A DNA stretch of 64,000 nucleotides from Candidatus Peribacteria bacterium. GTDB taxonomy: Bacteria > Patescibacteriota > Gracilibacteria > BD1-5 > UBA6164. The position numbers and the translations under genes are program-made. The notes below the pieces were generated by a model. The model ran no database searches. It saw only the letters and a program-made list of their open reading frames with translations, and was not told the origin of the DNA. Location: NCBI GenBank assembly GCA_023898505.1, contig CP060226.1, forward strand, positions 1,240,001 through 1,304,000, read 5' to 3'. Positions 43,601 through 54,080 of the stretch are shown piece by piece; position 1 is the stretch's first letter; the number at the start of each line of letters is the position of its first letter.

Positions 43601-43942
43601 GTTTGTCCTTGGATCTAGGGGGAGGTAGTTGATATACTTTGCTGGGAGTGTGTGTTCGGTGATAAAACCATGAACTCCAAATGCGTCTGTTTCGTCATGT
43701 GCGTAATTACTTTCCTCATCGAAGTAGCTGACATTTCCTCCAGGCATTGGGAGGAATCCGATTTCTTGTCTATAGGCAGAGAGGGTCGTTTTGATAGTAT
43801 TTACATCCGCAGTAAGTTGGGAGTTTTTTGTATTTTCCTGGTAGGAATTATTGGCTCCGATACCGATAACTGCAAGAAGGATAATAATAACAACGACGAT
43901 AACCACTTCCACAATAGAGAAACCGAGCTTTGTTGTGCGCAT
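40577..43942 (-). CDS. Giant prepilin-like protein with FecR and LamG-like domains
   Basis: This is the largest gene here (1121 residues). The prepilin leader MRTTKLG is followed by FSIVEVVIVVVIIILLAVIG (cut after G7). A pilin-like head runs to about residue 165. A FecR-like domain follows (FEVYTTDMVAAVRGTVFGVT, ITVEQGKVEIAE), then beta-rich repeats. The middle (about 580-830) is cysteine-rich with short repeating units, and the C-terminus is LamG/concanavalin-like (GDYAIEMRVRGEDMNNKVEN and the end NGIIDFLKIYKK). The second half contains very many TGA glycines and only short pieces are visible with the standard code. It is probably a pilus-secreted adhesin. Confidence 0.82.
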
Positions 43943-44057
43943 GAAGGAGATAGTAAGGAGTAAATACTCCGTATTTTAATATATCTCGTTGGCGAGTCAA
44001 CGCATACCGAACGCTTTATGTTGACAACAAAAGAGAAGCCTTTTTAAGAATAACAGA

Positions 44058-44294
44058 CTATTTGAATAGTTTGTTATATAATTGTAGTTTAGTCTCTCAG
44101 AGATTTTTTGATATTTGTGATAGTATCCCATTAAATAATCATTCCTTTAGCTCTTTATGATTGGGGATAATGATAACATGATCATTAAGTGTATGTTTGA
44201 GTTTAATATGAGATCATTTTTGAGAAAGAATAGCATATCATTCTTTCAATAGTAATTTCACAAAACTTTTTCAAGAGATAGAGATAAATACCAT
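44058..44294 (-). CDS. hicA: HicA-like mRNA interferase toxin
   Basis: The 78-residue protein reads KSFVKLLLKEGYAILSQKGS, HIKLKHTLNDHVIIIPNHKE and LKEGLFNGILSQISKNLG, a clear HicA with the GSHIK histidine. Four or more glycines are TGA-encoded. It lies 1 bp after the HicB stop on the minus strand. It differs clearly in sequence from the HicA at 37597, so it is not a recent duplicate. Confidence 0.87.
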
Positions 44295-44295
44295 A

Positions 44296-44484
44296 CTATA
44301 CCGTTAAACTAAACTTATCTAATTTTACACTTGATATATTTTTAATATCTTCCTCTTGATATAAAGAAATAGCTTCATTTAGATTTTTTATTAACTCTTC
44401 AAAGTTATCTCATTGTGTAAAGATACCTGTGTTTTCAACATGAGCTGAAAATCATTTTTTTTCTTTGATAATATTAATCTTCAT
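44296..44484 (-). CDS. HicB-like antitoxin
   Basis: The 62-residue protein (MKINIIKEKKGFSAHVENTG, IFTQGDNFEELIKNLNEAIS, LYQEEDIKNISSVKLDKFSL) is the short HicB type without a C-terminal DNA-binding domain, placed directly before HicA. Confidence 0.82.
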
Positions 44485-44556
44485 GATAGTTATAGATTAT
44501 TATTTTAATTGCTCTAAAGTATATATTTAAATCTAAGAAATTCAAGAAAAACCTAG

Positions 44557-45312
44557 CTATTTAATAGGACTTTTAAGAGGAATCCCTACCTTTCTTGGAT
44601 ACATCTTGAGCGTCGGATGAAGCTTTTCGATAAAGATAAGGACACGCTTTTGTCCTCAAATTTGGTAGTTTTTTACTTTATAGATTTTTGCTGAGAGTCG
44701 ACTTAGAGCTTTTTTCGCGGACTTCAATTCTTCTGGGTCATCGAGTTTGTAGGCGATAAGCATCCCTCAAACTTTGAGGAGAGGAATCGTATACTCAAGA
44801 AGTGTCGGGAGAAAAGCAGTGGCACGAGAAGTGATATAGTCATAGTGTTCGCGGTGTTCTGGGAGGCGGGCAATTTCTTCTGCACGTCATTGGAGGGTGG
44901 AAGCATTTGACAGCCCTAGGGTATCGATAAATGTATTGATAGCACTTAGTTTTTTCCCTACAGAATCAATCCCAATAAACTCAATTTCCGGATGGATAAT
45001 GGCAAGGGGGATAAGGGGAAAACCACCTCCTGTTCCCATATCAGCAATTTTAATATGATTTTTTGAAGGAATACCCTCAACTTCTAAGTCTGTCTCCTTA
45101 TAAGAGGAGTTTGTAAAACTAAAAAATACATCAAGCATAATAGAATCAATAAAGTGCTTTTCGATGATTTCTTTTGCTTCTCGTATTGCCGAGAGATTGA
45201 TAGAGGTATTTGTTTCTATAAATATTTCTAGAAATTTCTCAAATTGTTGGAGTTCTTCAGAGGACAGTTCTATATTGTAGCGGTTACATATTTCGGTGAT
45301 GAGTTCTTTCAT
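44557..45312 (-). CDS. rsmG: 16S rRNA (guanine527-N7)-methyltransferase RsmG
   Basis: The 251-residue protein has the GidB/RsmG pattern: INLSAIREAKEIIEKHFIDS, IADMGTGGGFPLIPLAII (SAM-binding motif I), EFIGIDSVGKKLSAINTFID, and YDYITSRATAFLPTLLEYTI with KVGGMLIAYKLDDPEEL. It methylates G527 of 16S rRNA. The TGA at 44887 is glycine in the middle of the enzyme. It converges with nothing and is transcribed leftwards away from the acidic gene. Confidence 0.93.
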
Positions 45313-45410
45313 GAGGGGATTTTTTGTATTATCAGTATAAATATGTTACAGTATATGGGATACTCTATTTTTTAAAAATGTTTCTCATGTTAGAAAAAAG
45401 GAAAACAATA

Positions 45411-46766
45411 ATGAAAAAGGTAAAAGGGGGATTTGATGAACGTGGGTATTATGATGAAAACTTAGAATCAACGATTGAGGTTGAGGTGGATGATGATGGA
45501 AATGAGATTATCGATGAAGCAATGCTTGCAAGAGAACAAGCAGAAAAAGAAAAGGCTTCAAGAAGTCTTATCCCCAATCTGTTTCATAAAAAAACAGATA
45601 CGTCACAAAAAACAGAAGAGGAACAAGAAAAAAATCCTCTATCTGAAGACGAAAAAAGGCATATGGCAAAAGAAAATTTTGAAGAACAACAAGAAGAAAA
45701 AGAAATTAAAGATCTCCAAGATACGCTAGAGGAAGTAGAAGAGGTGGAAGAAAAGGTGAAAAATGGAGAGATGATTATCGATGGAGAATATCATCCAGAA
45801 GAGATGAAAGAGGAGACCCTTGAAGTAGGAAATGTATCTGAAGAAGCAAATGCTGACGAGATAGAAGGATGAAAAGAAACTGATAAACAGACAGAAAATA
45901 ACAGAGCTTCTCAAGAAGGAGCTACTGTTCCACAAGGAGGAATTGTCTTGGATAGTGAAATCTTGGATTCTGTTGAAGGAAGTACGACCGAAGAGAAAAA
46001 ACAAACTATTAAAAAGGTATTTAATCGTTTTTTTCATAAGGTTTCCGAAGAGGAAACGGAGGCCTCTCACCCTACTCTAGTAAGTGTTGCTCCAGTAGTA
46101 TCTCAAAATAGTGGCGAAGTCTCACAAAAAGAACAACAGGAAACAGATGGGGAACAAAAAGATGCAGTTATTGCCACTGCAGAATCAGAAACTACCACAA
46201 TAGATGAGGCTCCTGTATGAGAAGGAGTATCTAAGCCAGAAACTTCTAAAACAGAAGAAAGTATGGAAGAAAAAGGAGAATGAGAATGAGGAGAAAAGAA
46301 AGATGAAGAAACTACAGATACTCAAAAAGAAATGCCTCCAGTTGAGGAAGTTACAGAGTGAGATGATAAGGAAGTAGAGAAAAAAGGAGCTGATGAAGAA
46401 GAACCTAAAAAAGAACAGGTAGCTGAAAATGCTGAAACAAATACGCAGAAATGAAAAAAGATGGTCCTAACAAAAAAACAAAAAAATCTATTTATTGGTT
46501 GAGCGGTAGCGCTCATTCTGGTAGTGATATTGCTTGCAGTTTCTGTATGGGGACAAAGCTCTCCTACTATCACAGGTGTAGTCGATGAAACTCCTGATGT
46601 TTCTGACGCAGATACTTCTCTGGTAGAAGATGTTACTGCTGATGTTCAAGAAGGAGATTCATCCTCAGATGTTTCTACAGATTCATGATCAGAAGATACC
46701 ATTGTGACTGAGAAAAAACAACATCTTGATCTGCTTCAAAAGGCGTTAAGAAAAGGGGAGAAATAA
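45411..46766 (+). CDS. Highly acidic single-pass membrane protein
   Basis: The 451-residue protein (ATG at 45411 follows AAAAGG, a plausible ribosome site; an in-frame frame extends upstream) is strongly acidic, rich in E and K (EEVEEVEEKVKNGEMIIDGE). It has two similar short motifs (SLIPNLFHKKTD and KKVFNRFFHKVSEEE) and one membrane helix at about 365-385 (NLFIGGAVALILVVILLAVS). A short external domain with TPDVSDADTSLVED follows. It is probably an intrinsically disordered cytoplasmic tether. I recognise no family. Confidence 0.65.
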
Positions 46767-46825
46767 TTGGTATACACTCTTTTTAATGAAAGAAGAGGTG
46801 TTTTTATTTGTATCAAAGATTGTAT

Positions 46826-48496
46826 ATGAAAAAAGTTGTATTACTTATAGCAAGTTTTCTTTTTATACTCCCGGTTGCTGTTTTTGCAGAAGATACTAGC
46901 ATGTATAGTGTGTTTAAGCTTGAAGCCTATTCATTTGATCTCAAAACAAATTCATATCAACTTGAACAGTATGGGAGCTCTGTCTATGTTTCGAATGGAC
47001 TTTTGTATACCAATGCTCATGTAGTTTTGGATATATATGATGAGCCACTGAATAATTATAGAGCGTGTAAAACGATAGATTTTAAGAAACAACCAGAGTG
47101 TTTTAGTGTGGCAAAGCTTTTGTACTATGATACCTCTAATGATTTAGCGGTACTCAAGATTTCTGATCCAAAAGTTATGACAGCTTCACTCTATCATGGT
47201 GATTTAGAAATTGGTCAGAAAGTAAAAGTATATGGATATCCTGGAAACGGGGGCGAAACAATCACGTATACCGAGGGAAGTATCTCTGGATATGAAGAGG
47301 GGTTGTATAAGATAGATGCGACCATAGATGCAGGGAGTAGTGGTGGAGGAGTCTTTGATGAATCAGGGAGACTGATTGGGATTTCAGTGGCAGTAAAAAT
47401 TTGATACTCAACACTTTGATATATTATTCCTATTGAAACTCTCCAAGTATTTATCAGTAAAGAGGATGTAGAGAGTATTACTGAGTATACTGGAGTAACA
47501 GATAAGTGATTTATGTCCTTTCATATCCTCATAAGAAAGGCCTTAATGTCAGATGGTTTTTCTAACCATGATGTACAACTTACGAATATATCAAAATACG
47601 GCTATCATGTATCTGGTTATCAAATCGATGTGAATAAAGATAAGTATTTACTCACTCTCTCAGATGAGAAAAAAGATAATTATGTGTTTATATCGAATAC
47701 TACCACAGATGTTACACCAGAAGTATTATACCCATTACTCAAAAAACATTTATTAGAAGAATACGCTTTTGCAAAAGAAGAGGGGAGTATAGATGCATAT
47801 AGAGTTCGTATTCTAAAGCTAGGAGGTAAAGATACCCTATTATCCTTTTATCATTCAGAGGAGGTATCGGTATTGTCATTTGTGTTTTATATGTCAAACG
47901 GAAAATATAAAAGCGTAAAATTAACGACTACAAATATACAGAGTAAGTGATTTACCAAATGATTAAAAATGGTATTGAGAGATTTAGTGTATAGAGATAC
48001 GGATAATTGAGAAGGGGAAATAATAGCTCCATTGGTTTTACCGAAAGAATCAGATTTTACCATGCTTACAAATTACGGAGGAGATTATTTTGTATCCCTC
48101 GATGGAGATATAGAAGTATTGTATGATGGAGGATCAATTTCTGAAAAATCTATAGTATATGATACTCTGAGTGAACTTGCAGAATTTCATTATCAGTACA
48201 GGAAAGATTATAACAATTACGTATTTTATGGTATCAGGCAGACGAAAGCATGAAATCCATACATATATCAGATTATAAAAAATGAAACATCTGAGGATTA
48301 CAAGAGATATACCATGGTCTTATATATGTATATGCAAGGAGATGATGATCAGATATATGCTCTTACCTTTCAGTTTGATTATGATACTCTTGCAGACAAG
48401 AAAAAAATTGATGATTATTTAGATGGGCTCGAGTTTAAAAATGCTTCATATTTTACGGTAGGAAATTTGAAGATTGGAGAAAATTTAGTAAAGTAG
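46826..48496 (+). CDS. Exported trypsin-like (S1C) serine protease
   Basis: The 556-residue protein starts with a signal peptide (MKKVVLLIASFLFILPVAVF). The catalytic triad is visible: H65 in YTNAHVV, D107 in YDTSNDLAVLKI, S172 in DAGSSGGGVFDESG. A long C-terminal part of about 350 residues after residue 200 has no recognised PDZ domain; it shows repeated mixed strands (KYGYHVSGYQIDVNKDKYLL, YFVSLDGDIEVLYDGG). It probably processes or checks surface proteins outside the cell membrane. A few TGA glycines occur. Confidence 0.83.
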
Positions 48497-48686
48497 TGAT
48501 AAGTTTTTAAGAATTTTAAAGGAAAGGACTCACTTTACAAAATTTAGAAAAGACATGTTGAATCTACGAGGAAAAGTTACAATCTCTTATTACGTATTTA
48601 CAAAATTGGATGCATCGTTAGTTGTTTTCTTTTTTAAAAATCATTTTTTTTATTAAAATAGCAGAGTTGTTTTTTGAGATATACTT

Positions 48687-51281
48687 ATGCTTTCAAATCC
48701 ACTCACGAAATCTTTGCTCCATACGACGGATAATTATATCAAGGCGCTTGAAAAAGGAGGGATGAAAACTGTTGAGGATCTCCTGTTTCATTTTCCAAGA
48801 GAGTATGAAGATAGGACGAGTGTACTCGATACCTTTTCTCTAGTGAATATCAAAGAGAAAAATACCATGATTTTGACCCTCGTGTCCTTGGGTACGAAAA
48901 AAACAGCAAATAATAAACTCTTAACAAAGGCTATCTTTGAAGATAAAAATGGTTTCCTGGCTGAAGGAGTTTGGTTCAACAGAAAATATTTTTCTTCCCA
49001 GATGCAGCCAAGTGTTGGGAAAAAAGTGATTGTTTCTGGGAAAGTAAAGTATGATTATGGAAAAGTAGTCTTTCAGTCTCCTGATGTAGAAACCGATCTT
49101 GCAAAAGCGGGAGGAGAGATTGTCCCAGTGTATCCGGATGTACAGTATATACCCGGGAAATGGATTGCTGGCAAAATTCCACTTTTAAAATCATATATAG
49201 AAAATCTTACCTCTCAGTCTGGTAGGGGAGTGTGAGTAGAGGCAAATTTGCCAGATCATATCATTCATAAATACCATTTTATTTCTCAGTCAGAAGCACT
49301 CTGTAAAATACACTTTCCTCATAATAGTCATGATATCGATGAGGCAAAGAGACGTCTTGCGTATGAGGAGCTGTACCAGATAAATTATCAGGCGATTTCA
49401 AAGAAGTATCAAAGTTTTGCCGATTCAGAAGGTAAATCTCTAGCGATCCCCATGAATCCAGAGAGAGTTAAAATGATTCTTGAAAAGTTTCCATTTGAAC
49501 TTACAGATCATCAAAAGATCACCCTTTTTCAAGTGTTGAAAGATATGGAAAAAACACATGCGATGCAACGATTACTCGAGGGAGATGTGGGCACAGGAAA
49601 AACAGCAGTAGCATTTATTGCGGCGATTCATGGTATATTAGAGACGAGAGAAGAGACTCCCTCACCCTGGCCCTCTCCTTTGGAGGAGAGGCAGCAAAGC
49701 TTTAGTATTAGAAAACTGGAGCTCACATCACCTTGATATGCATTTTGATTAGCAAAGGAATTTAGAAAAAGTCCTACGGATAGCGAAGAGAGATTATGGA
49801 AATTACTCAGAGGGGGGAAGTTTAATAACTTAAAAATTAGAAGGCAACATCCTATATGAAGATATATAGCAGATTTTTATTCAGAAGAATTAAAGTTAAT
49901 TATTGAGCTAGATTCAAGAATTCATGATGAAAAGATTCAAAAAGAATATGATTTAGAAAGAGAGAATTTATTGAGGTCTTACTGATTGAAGATTTTAAGA
50001 TTAAGAAATGAGGAAATTTTGAATAATACTGAGGAATATATTTATAGTAAGGTGCAAGATTTTATATCAACTTCCCCTCTCCTCCAAAGGAGAGGGGCGA
50101 GGGGTGAGGGAGAGGTTAGGTGAGGGCAAGAAAAAAAATCTATCCAAGTTGCTATTATGGCACCAACAGAAGTTTTGGCTCGTCAGCACTTTAATGGGAT
50201 GCAACAGATACTTCTAGAGCTTGGGATTTCTTCTCATCTTTTAGTCGGAAGTACGACGCAGAAACAAAAAGAAGCGATAAAATCAGACTTAGAAGCTGGA
50301 AGAGTCGATATCATTGTTGGAACGCATGCGTTATTACAGGAAGATGTATTATTTCAAAATCTCTGATTTGTGGTGATTGATGAACAGCATCGTTTTGGGG
50401 TGAGACAGCGAGAAGTATTAGAGAAGTATGCAAGCCCTCACCCTAACCCTCTCCCTCGTAGGGAGAGGGAATGAAGTAGTGTTCTCCCCCTTGCTAGGGG
50501 GGAGATAGAGGGCGGAATAATGCCACATGTACTCAATATGACCGCTACTCCGATACCTCGTACATTGGCGTTGACACTGTATGGAGATCAAGATCTTTCT
50601 ATTATCTCGCAGTATCCAAAAGGAAGAAAAGAGATTTATACCAAGGTGGCAAAAAATGATGGGGCACGTCAGCAAATCGAGCGATTTGTTCGTGCGGAAC
50701 TCGAAAAATGACGTCAGGTATTTTGGATTTCTCCACTGGTAGAAGAATCAGAAAAGATAGATCTTGCCAATGCCATTGCGACCTATGAATCGCTTGTGGA
50801 TATATTTTCTCCATTTCAAGTATGACTTTTGCATGGAAAGATGAAGCCAAAGGAAAAAGAATACATCATGCAACAATTTAAAGAAAATAAGATTCAGGTG
50901 TTGTCATCGACTTCCGTTGTAGAAGTCGGGGTCGATGTCCCCAATGCAACGATTATGTGCATCGAGGGAGCTGAGAGGTTTGGGCTGAGTCAACTGCACC
51001 AATTCCGCGGGAGGGTGGGAAGATGACAACATCAATCCTACTGTTATCTGTTCCCAAGTAAGGGGCAGTACACCGAGAGACTCAGGGCGATGGAGCGTAC
51101 CAATAATGGATTTGAACTTTCGGAAGTTGATCTGGAACTTCGTGGTCCTGGGGAAGTATATGGTGTTCGTCAGTCTGGTCTTCCAGATCTGAAGATTGCC
51201 GATTTGCGAGATCTAGAACTTGTCAGTCAGATACGTGAGGATATAGAAGGGATGTTTGAGAAAAAGAGCGTAGAAACGTAG
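48687..51281 (+). CDS. recG: ATP-dependent DNA helicase RecG with two in-frame insertions
   Basis: The 864-residue protein is longer than the usual 680-700. The wedge domain (KALEKGGMKTVEDLLFHFPR, EYEDRTSVLDTFSL) and helicase motifs are intact: Walker A EGDVGTGKTAVAF (G299-T306), Ia MAPTEVLARQHF, II DEQHRFG (D565), III MTATPIPRTLALTLYGDQD, then VEVGVDVPNAT and QFRGRVGRG. Between motifs I and Ia lies a 152-residue insertion containing a DUF559 domain (residues 324-475). A second insertion of about 27 residues lies after motif II (583-609). RecG remodels stalled replication forks. The frame is unbroken except for glycine TGA. Confidence 0.92.
49657..50112 (+). mobile_element. DUF559 nuclease-like element with terminal inverted repeats, nested in recG
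   Basis: The ends 49657-49691 and 50073-50112 are imperfect inverted repeats of about 35-40 bp beginning CTCCCTCACCC. Each contains a CTCTCCTTTGGAGGAGAG hairpin. Between them the recG frame encodes a DUF559-type domain: GLAKEFRKSPTDSEERLWKL, KIRRQHPIGRYIADFYSEE, LKLIIELDSRIHD, then GLKILRLRNEEILNNTEEYI. The family has a restriction-endonuclease-like (Vsr-like) fold. The element is exactly 456 bp (152 codons), so the host frame is kept. It is flanked by no other gene of its own. Confidence 0.85.
50435..50514. repeat. Second repeat insertion in recG, after motif II
   Basis: It begins CCCTCACCCTAACCCTCTCC, related to the ends of the DUF559 element, and contains two hairpins (CCCTCTCCCTCGTAGGGAGAGGG and CTCCCCCTTGCTAGGGGGGAG). 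It encodes SPHPNPLPRRERERGSSVLP in frame between QREVLEKYA and MPHVLNMTATPIP. Confidence 0.8.
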
Positions 51282-51463
51282 AAGCACAGAAGATAGAAAA
51301 ATGTGTAGCAATGGTTTGTAAACTCCTTCTGTTCGTAGGAAAAGAAGGTCAGGGATGGAGTAGTATTTATGTTTCTAGAGAACAAGCTACTTTATAAATT
51401 CTTCTTTTATTCTTTGCGTTTTTCTTTATACTCCTCATCAAACTACCTAATAAACTCTTACTC

Positions 51464-52492
51464 ATGAATTTATTACAGATATTTTTTGTCATATCTGGGG
51501 CGATTATTACCATTCTTGCAATTGATGTTGCGAAGAGACGTAAGTTTAATGCGCTGCATTTTTTAGTGTTTTTAGGAGTTGGAGGATGACTCCTTGTCGC
51601 TACTTTTTTCCCACAAGTACTCAGGTTTATTGGGGATATTTTTGGGATTCCAAGAGGAGCAGATGCGTTGGTATATGCGAGTATTGTATTTTTGATTTAT
51701 TTTAGTCTTTTACTGCTCAATAAAATTGAATCGGGAAGTTCTGATTTTACATTGTTAGTACGTGAGATTGCACTCCAAAATGCTCCAAAAAAGAAACTTC
51801 ATGGAAAAGAAGTCTTTGTGATCCCTTCATATAACGAAGGAAAGGTGATTGCTTCCACGGTACAGCATATCGTAGATGCTGGATATAAACATATCGTTGT
51901 GGTAAATGACGGTTCTTCTGATGCGACACTCGAAGTATTAGAGCCGTATATGAAACATGCTACTGTCCTTTCTCACTATAAAAACAGAGGACAAGGAGCA
52001 TCTCTTGAAACGGGATTTGAGTATGTGAGACGATATGGAGAGGTAGAATACGTGGTAACATTTGATGCGGATGGGCAACATGATATCAATGATTTAAAGG
52101 AGTTTGAAAAATACCTTGATCATCATCACGGAGTTGATGTGCTGCTTGGGTCGAGGTTTATCGGGAAAAAGTCAACGTGAATGCCTTTGGCAAAACGAGT
52201 AGTGCTCAAACTCGGGATAATCTTTACATTTCTTTTAAGCCATATCCATCTTTCTGATACCCACAATGGTTATCGTGTCATCACTGCGAAAGCACTCAAA
52301 AAGATTCGTCTGACGATTGATGGGATGGGACATGCTTCTGAGATTTTGGATATCATCGCTTCACAAAAACTTACCTATAAAGAAGTACCAGTAAATATAC
52401 AGTATACCGAGTATTCGATGAAAAAGGGACAGCGTATTGGAAATGCCTTTAATATTGCAACCCGTATGATTTGGAATAAATTTTTTAAGTAA
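51464..52492 (+). CDS. DUF2304 membrane domain fused to a GT2 glycosyltransferase
   Basis: The 342-residue protein has an N-terminal DUF2304-like part with three helices (QIFFVISGAIITILAIDVAK, RRKFNALHFLVFLGVG, ASIVFLIYFSLLLLNKI). The GT2/dolichyl-phosphate-mannose-synthase-like domain shows KEVFVIPSYNEGKVIASTVQ, VVVNDGSSDATLEVLEP, FDADGQHDINDLKEF and LLGSRFIGKKS. It probably transfers a sugar to a polyprenyl lipid. In many genomes the two parts are separate neighbouring genes. It opens the glycan cluster. Confidence 0.85.
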
Positions 52493-52502
52493 CTCTTACC
52501 AT

Positions 52503-53510
52503 ATGAAAAAAACACTCCTCATCACTGGAGGTATTGGCTATATCGGCAGTCATGGAGTCGTGGCGTTTGAAACGGCGTGATATGAAACTGTTATCGTCGA
52601 TAATCTGTGTAATTCTTCCATTCAGACTCTTTATGGGATGGAAGCAATTTTGGGATATCGTCCAAAATTTTATGAAGGTGATATCCGAAATACAGAACTA
52701 CTGACTCAGATTTTTGAAAGCCATACGTTCGATGGAGTGATTCATTTCGCTGGACTCAAAGCTGTAGGAGAGAGTTGTGAACAGCCACTGTTGTACCATG
52801 ATAACAATGTAAAGGGAAGTTTAGAACTCTTTAAATGTATGCAGAGATATCAGGTAAAAAAGATTGTTTTTTCTTCGTCAGCAACAGTATATCATCCAGG
52901 GAATCTAATCCCATTTACCGAGGAGAGTCGAGTAGGAGGAACAACAAATCCCTATGGAACGACGAAGCTTATTCTTGAACAGATGCTTGAAGATTTAGCG
53001 TTGCATGCTGGGTTTCAGGTGATGAATCTTCGTTATTTTAATCCGGTTGGGGCCCATGAAAGTGGGAAAATTTGAGAAAATCCACAAGGAATCCCGAATA
53101 ATTTACTTCCCTATATTCTCAAAGTCTGAGGAGGAGAACTTCCACAGGTATCCGTATTTGGAGATGATTATGATACGATTGATGGGACGGGAGTGAGAGA
53201 TTATATCGATGTGGTTGATTTGATAGCAGGGCATGTACGTGCGTATGAGAGGATGGATGATTCAAGATGAAAATTTACTTCCTATAATTTAGGAGTAGGA
53301 AGGGGAATATCCGTACTTGAGATGATTTCTCTTGTAGAAAAAGTTGTCGGAAAGAAAATTCCTTATATCATAACGGAGAGAAGAAGGGGAGATATCGGAG
53401 AAGTCTACTGTAGTCCAGAAAAAGCAAGAGGAGAGCTTGGCTGGAAATCAGAAACTTCGATAGAAACCAGTCTCAAAAACTCATGGAATTATTATGTTGC
53501 TAACTCATAA
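52503..53510 (+). CDS. galE: UDP-glucose 4-epimerase GalE
   Basis: The 335-residue protein has the NAD-binding start LLITGGIGYIGSHGVV (one residue differs from the usual GGAGYIGSH), GDIRN, FAGLKAVGES, SSSATVYHPG and the catalytic YGTTK. RYFNPVGAHESG and DGTGVRDYIDVVDLIAGHV are also typical. It interconverts UDP-glucose and UDP-galactose (or the HexNAc forms). It follows the GT2 gene by 10 bp and overlaps nothing. Confidence 0.93.
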
Positions 53511-53514
53511 ACCT

Positions 53515-54075
53515 ATGAAACAGTATTTCGAAGAATCTGCACTGGTAAAAAAACAGTTTATTGAGGATAACGTAGATATGCTGGATGCGGTTATTGAGTG
53601 CATCAAGGATTGTTTGGTGTCTGGGCATAAATTGCTTATTGCCGGGAACGGAGGAAGTGCCGCAGATGCGCAGCATTGGGCAACAGAGATTATTGCTCGC
53701 TATAAACTCGAGAGGAAATCTATGGCAGCCATTGCGTTGACAACAGATACGTCGACGATTACTTCTATCGGAAATGATTTTAGCTTTGATGAAATCTTTT
53801 CAAAGCAGATTGAAGGAATTGGAAATGCGGGAGATATCTTTATCGGGATTTCTACGAGTGGAAACTCGATGAATGTGATTCGTGCGATAGAGATAGCAAA
53901 GGAGCAAGGGATGATGACGATTGGACTTACAGGAAAAGGAGGAGGAAAGATGGCAACAATGGTAGACCATAATCTTCTCGTTCCTTCAGATAATACGCCA
54001 AGAATCCAAGAATGTCACCAGACTATCTATCATACTATCTGTGAAGAAGTGGAAAACAGAATGTTTCTGAACTAA
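53515..54075 (+). CDS. gmhA: Sedoheptulose-7-phosphate isomerase GmhA
   Basis: The 186-residue protein has the SIS fold and GmhA marks: LLIAGNGGSAADAQHWATE, ALTTDTSTITSIGNDFSFDE, FIGISTSGNSMNVIRAIEIA and ECHQTIYHTICEEVE. It converts sedoheptulose 7-phosphate to D-glycero-D-manno-heptose 7-phosphate, the first heptose step. An in-frame ATG at 53494 would overlap galE; 53515 is preferred. No TGA occurs inside. Confidence 0.93.
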   Translation: MKQYFEESALVKKQFIEDNVDMLDAVIECIKDCLVSGHKLLIAGNGGSAADAQHWATEIIARYKLERKSMAAIALTTDTSTITSIGNDFSFDEIFSKQIEGIGNAGDIFIGISTSGNSMNVIRAIEIAKEQGMMTIGLTGKGGGKMATMVDHNLLVPSDNTPRIQECHQTIYHTICEEVENRMFLN

Positions 54076-54080
54076 GTCGT

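Noticed and set aside
45475..46070. Open frames opposite or shifted within the acidic protein
   Set aside because: They are shadows of the biased E/K-rich codons of the real gene.
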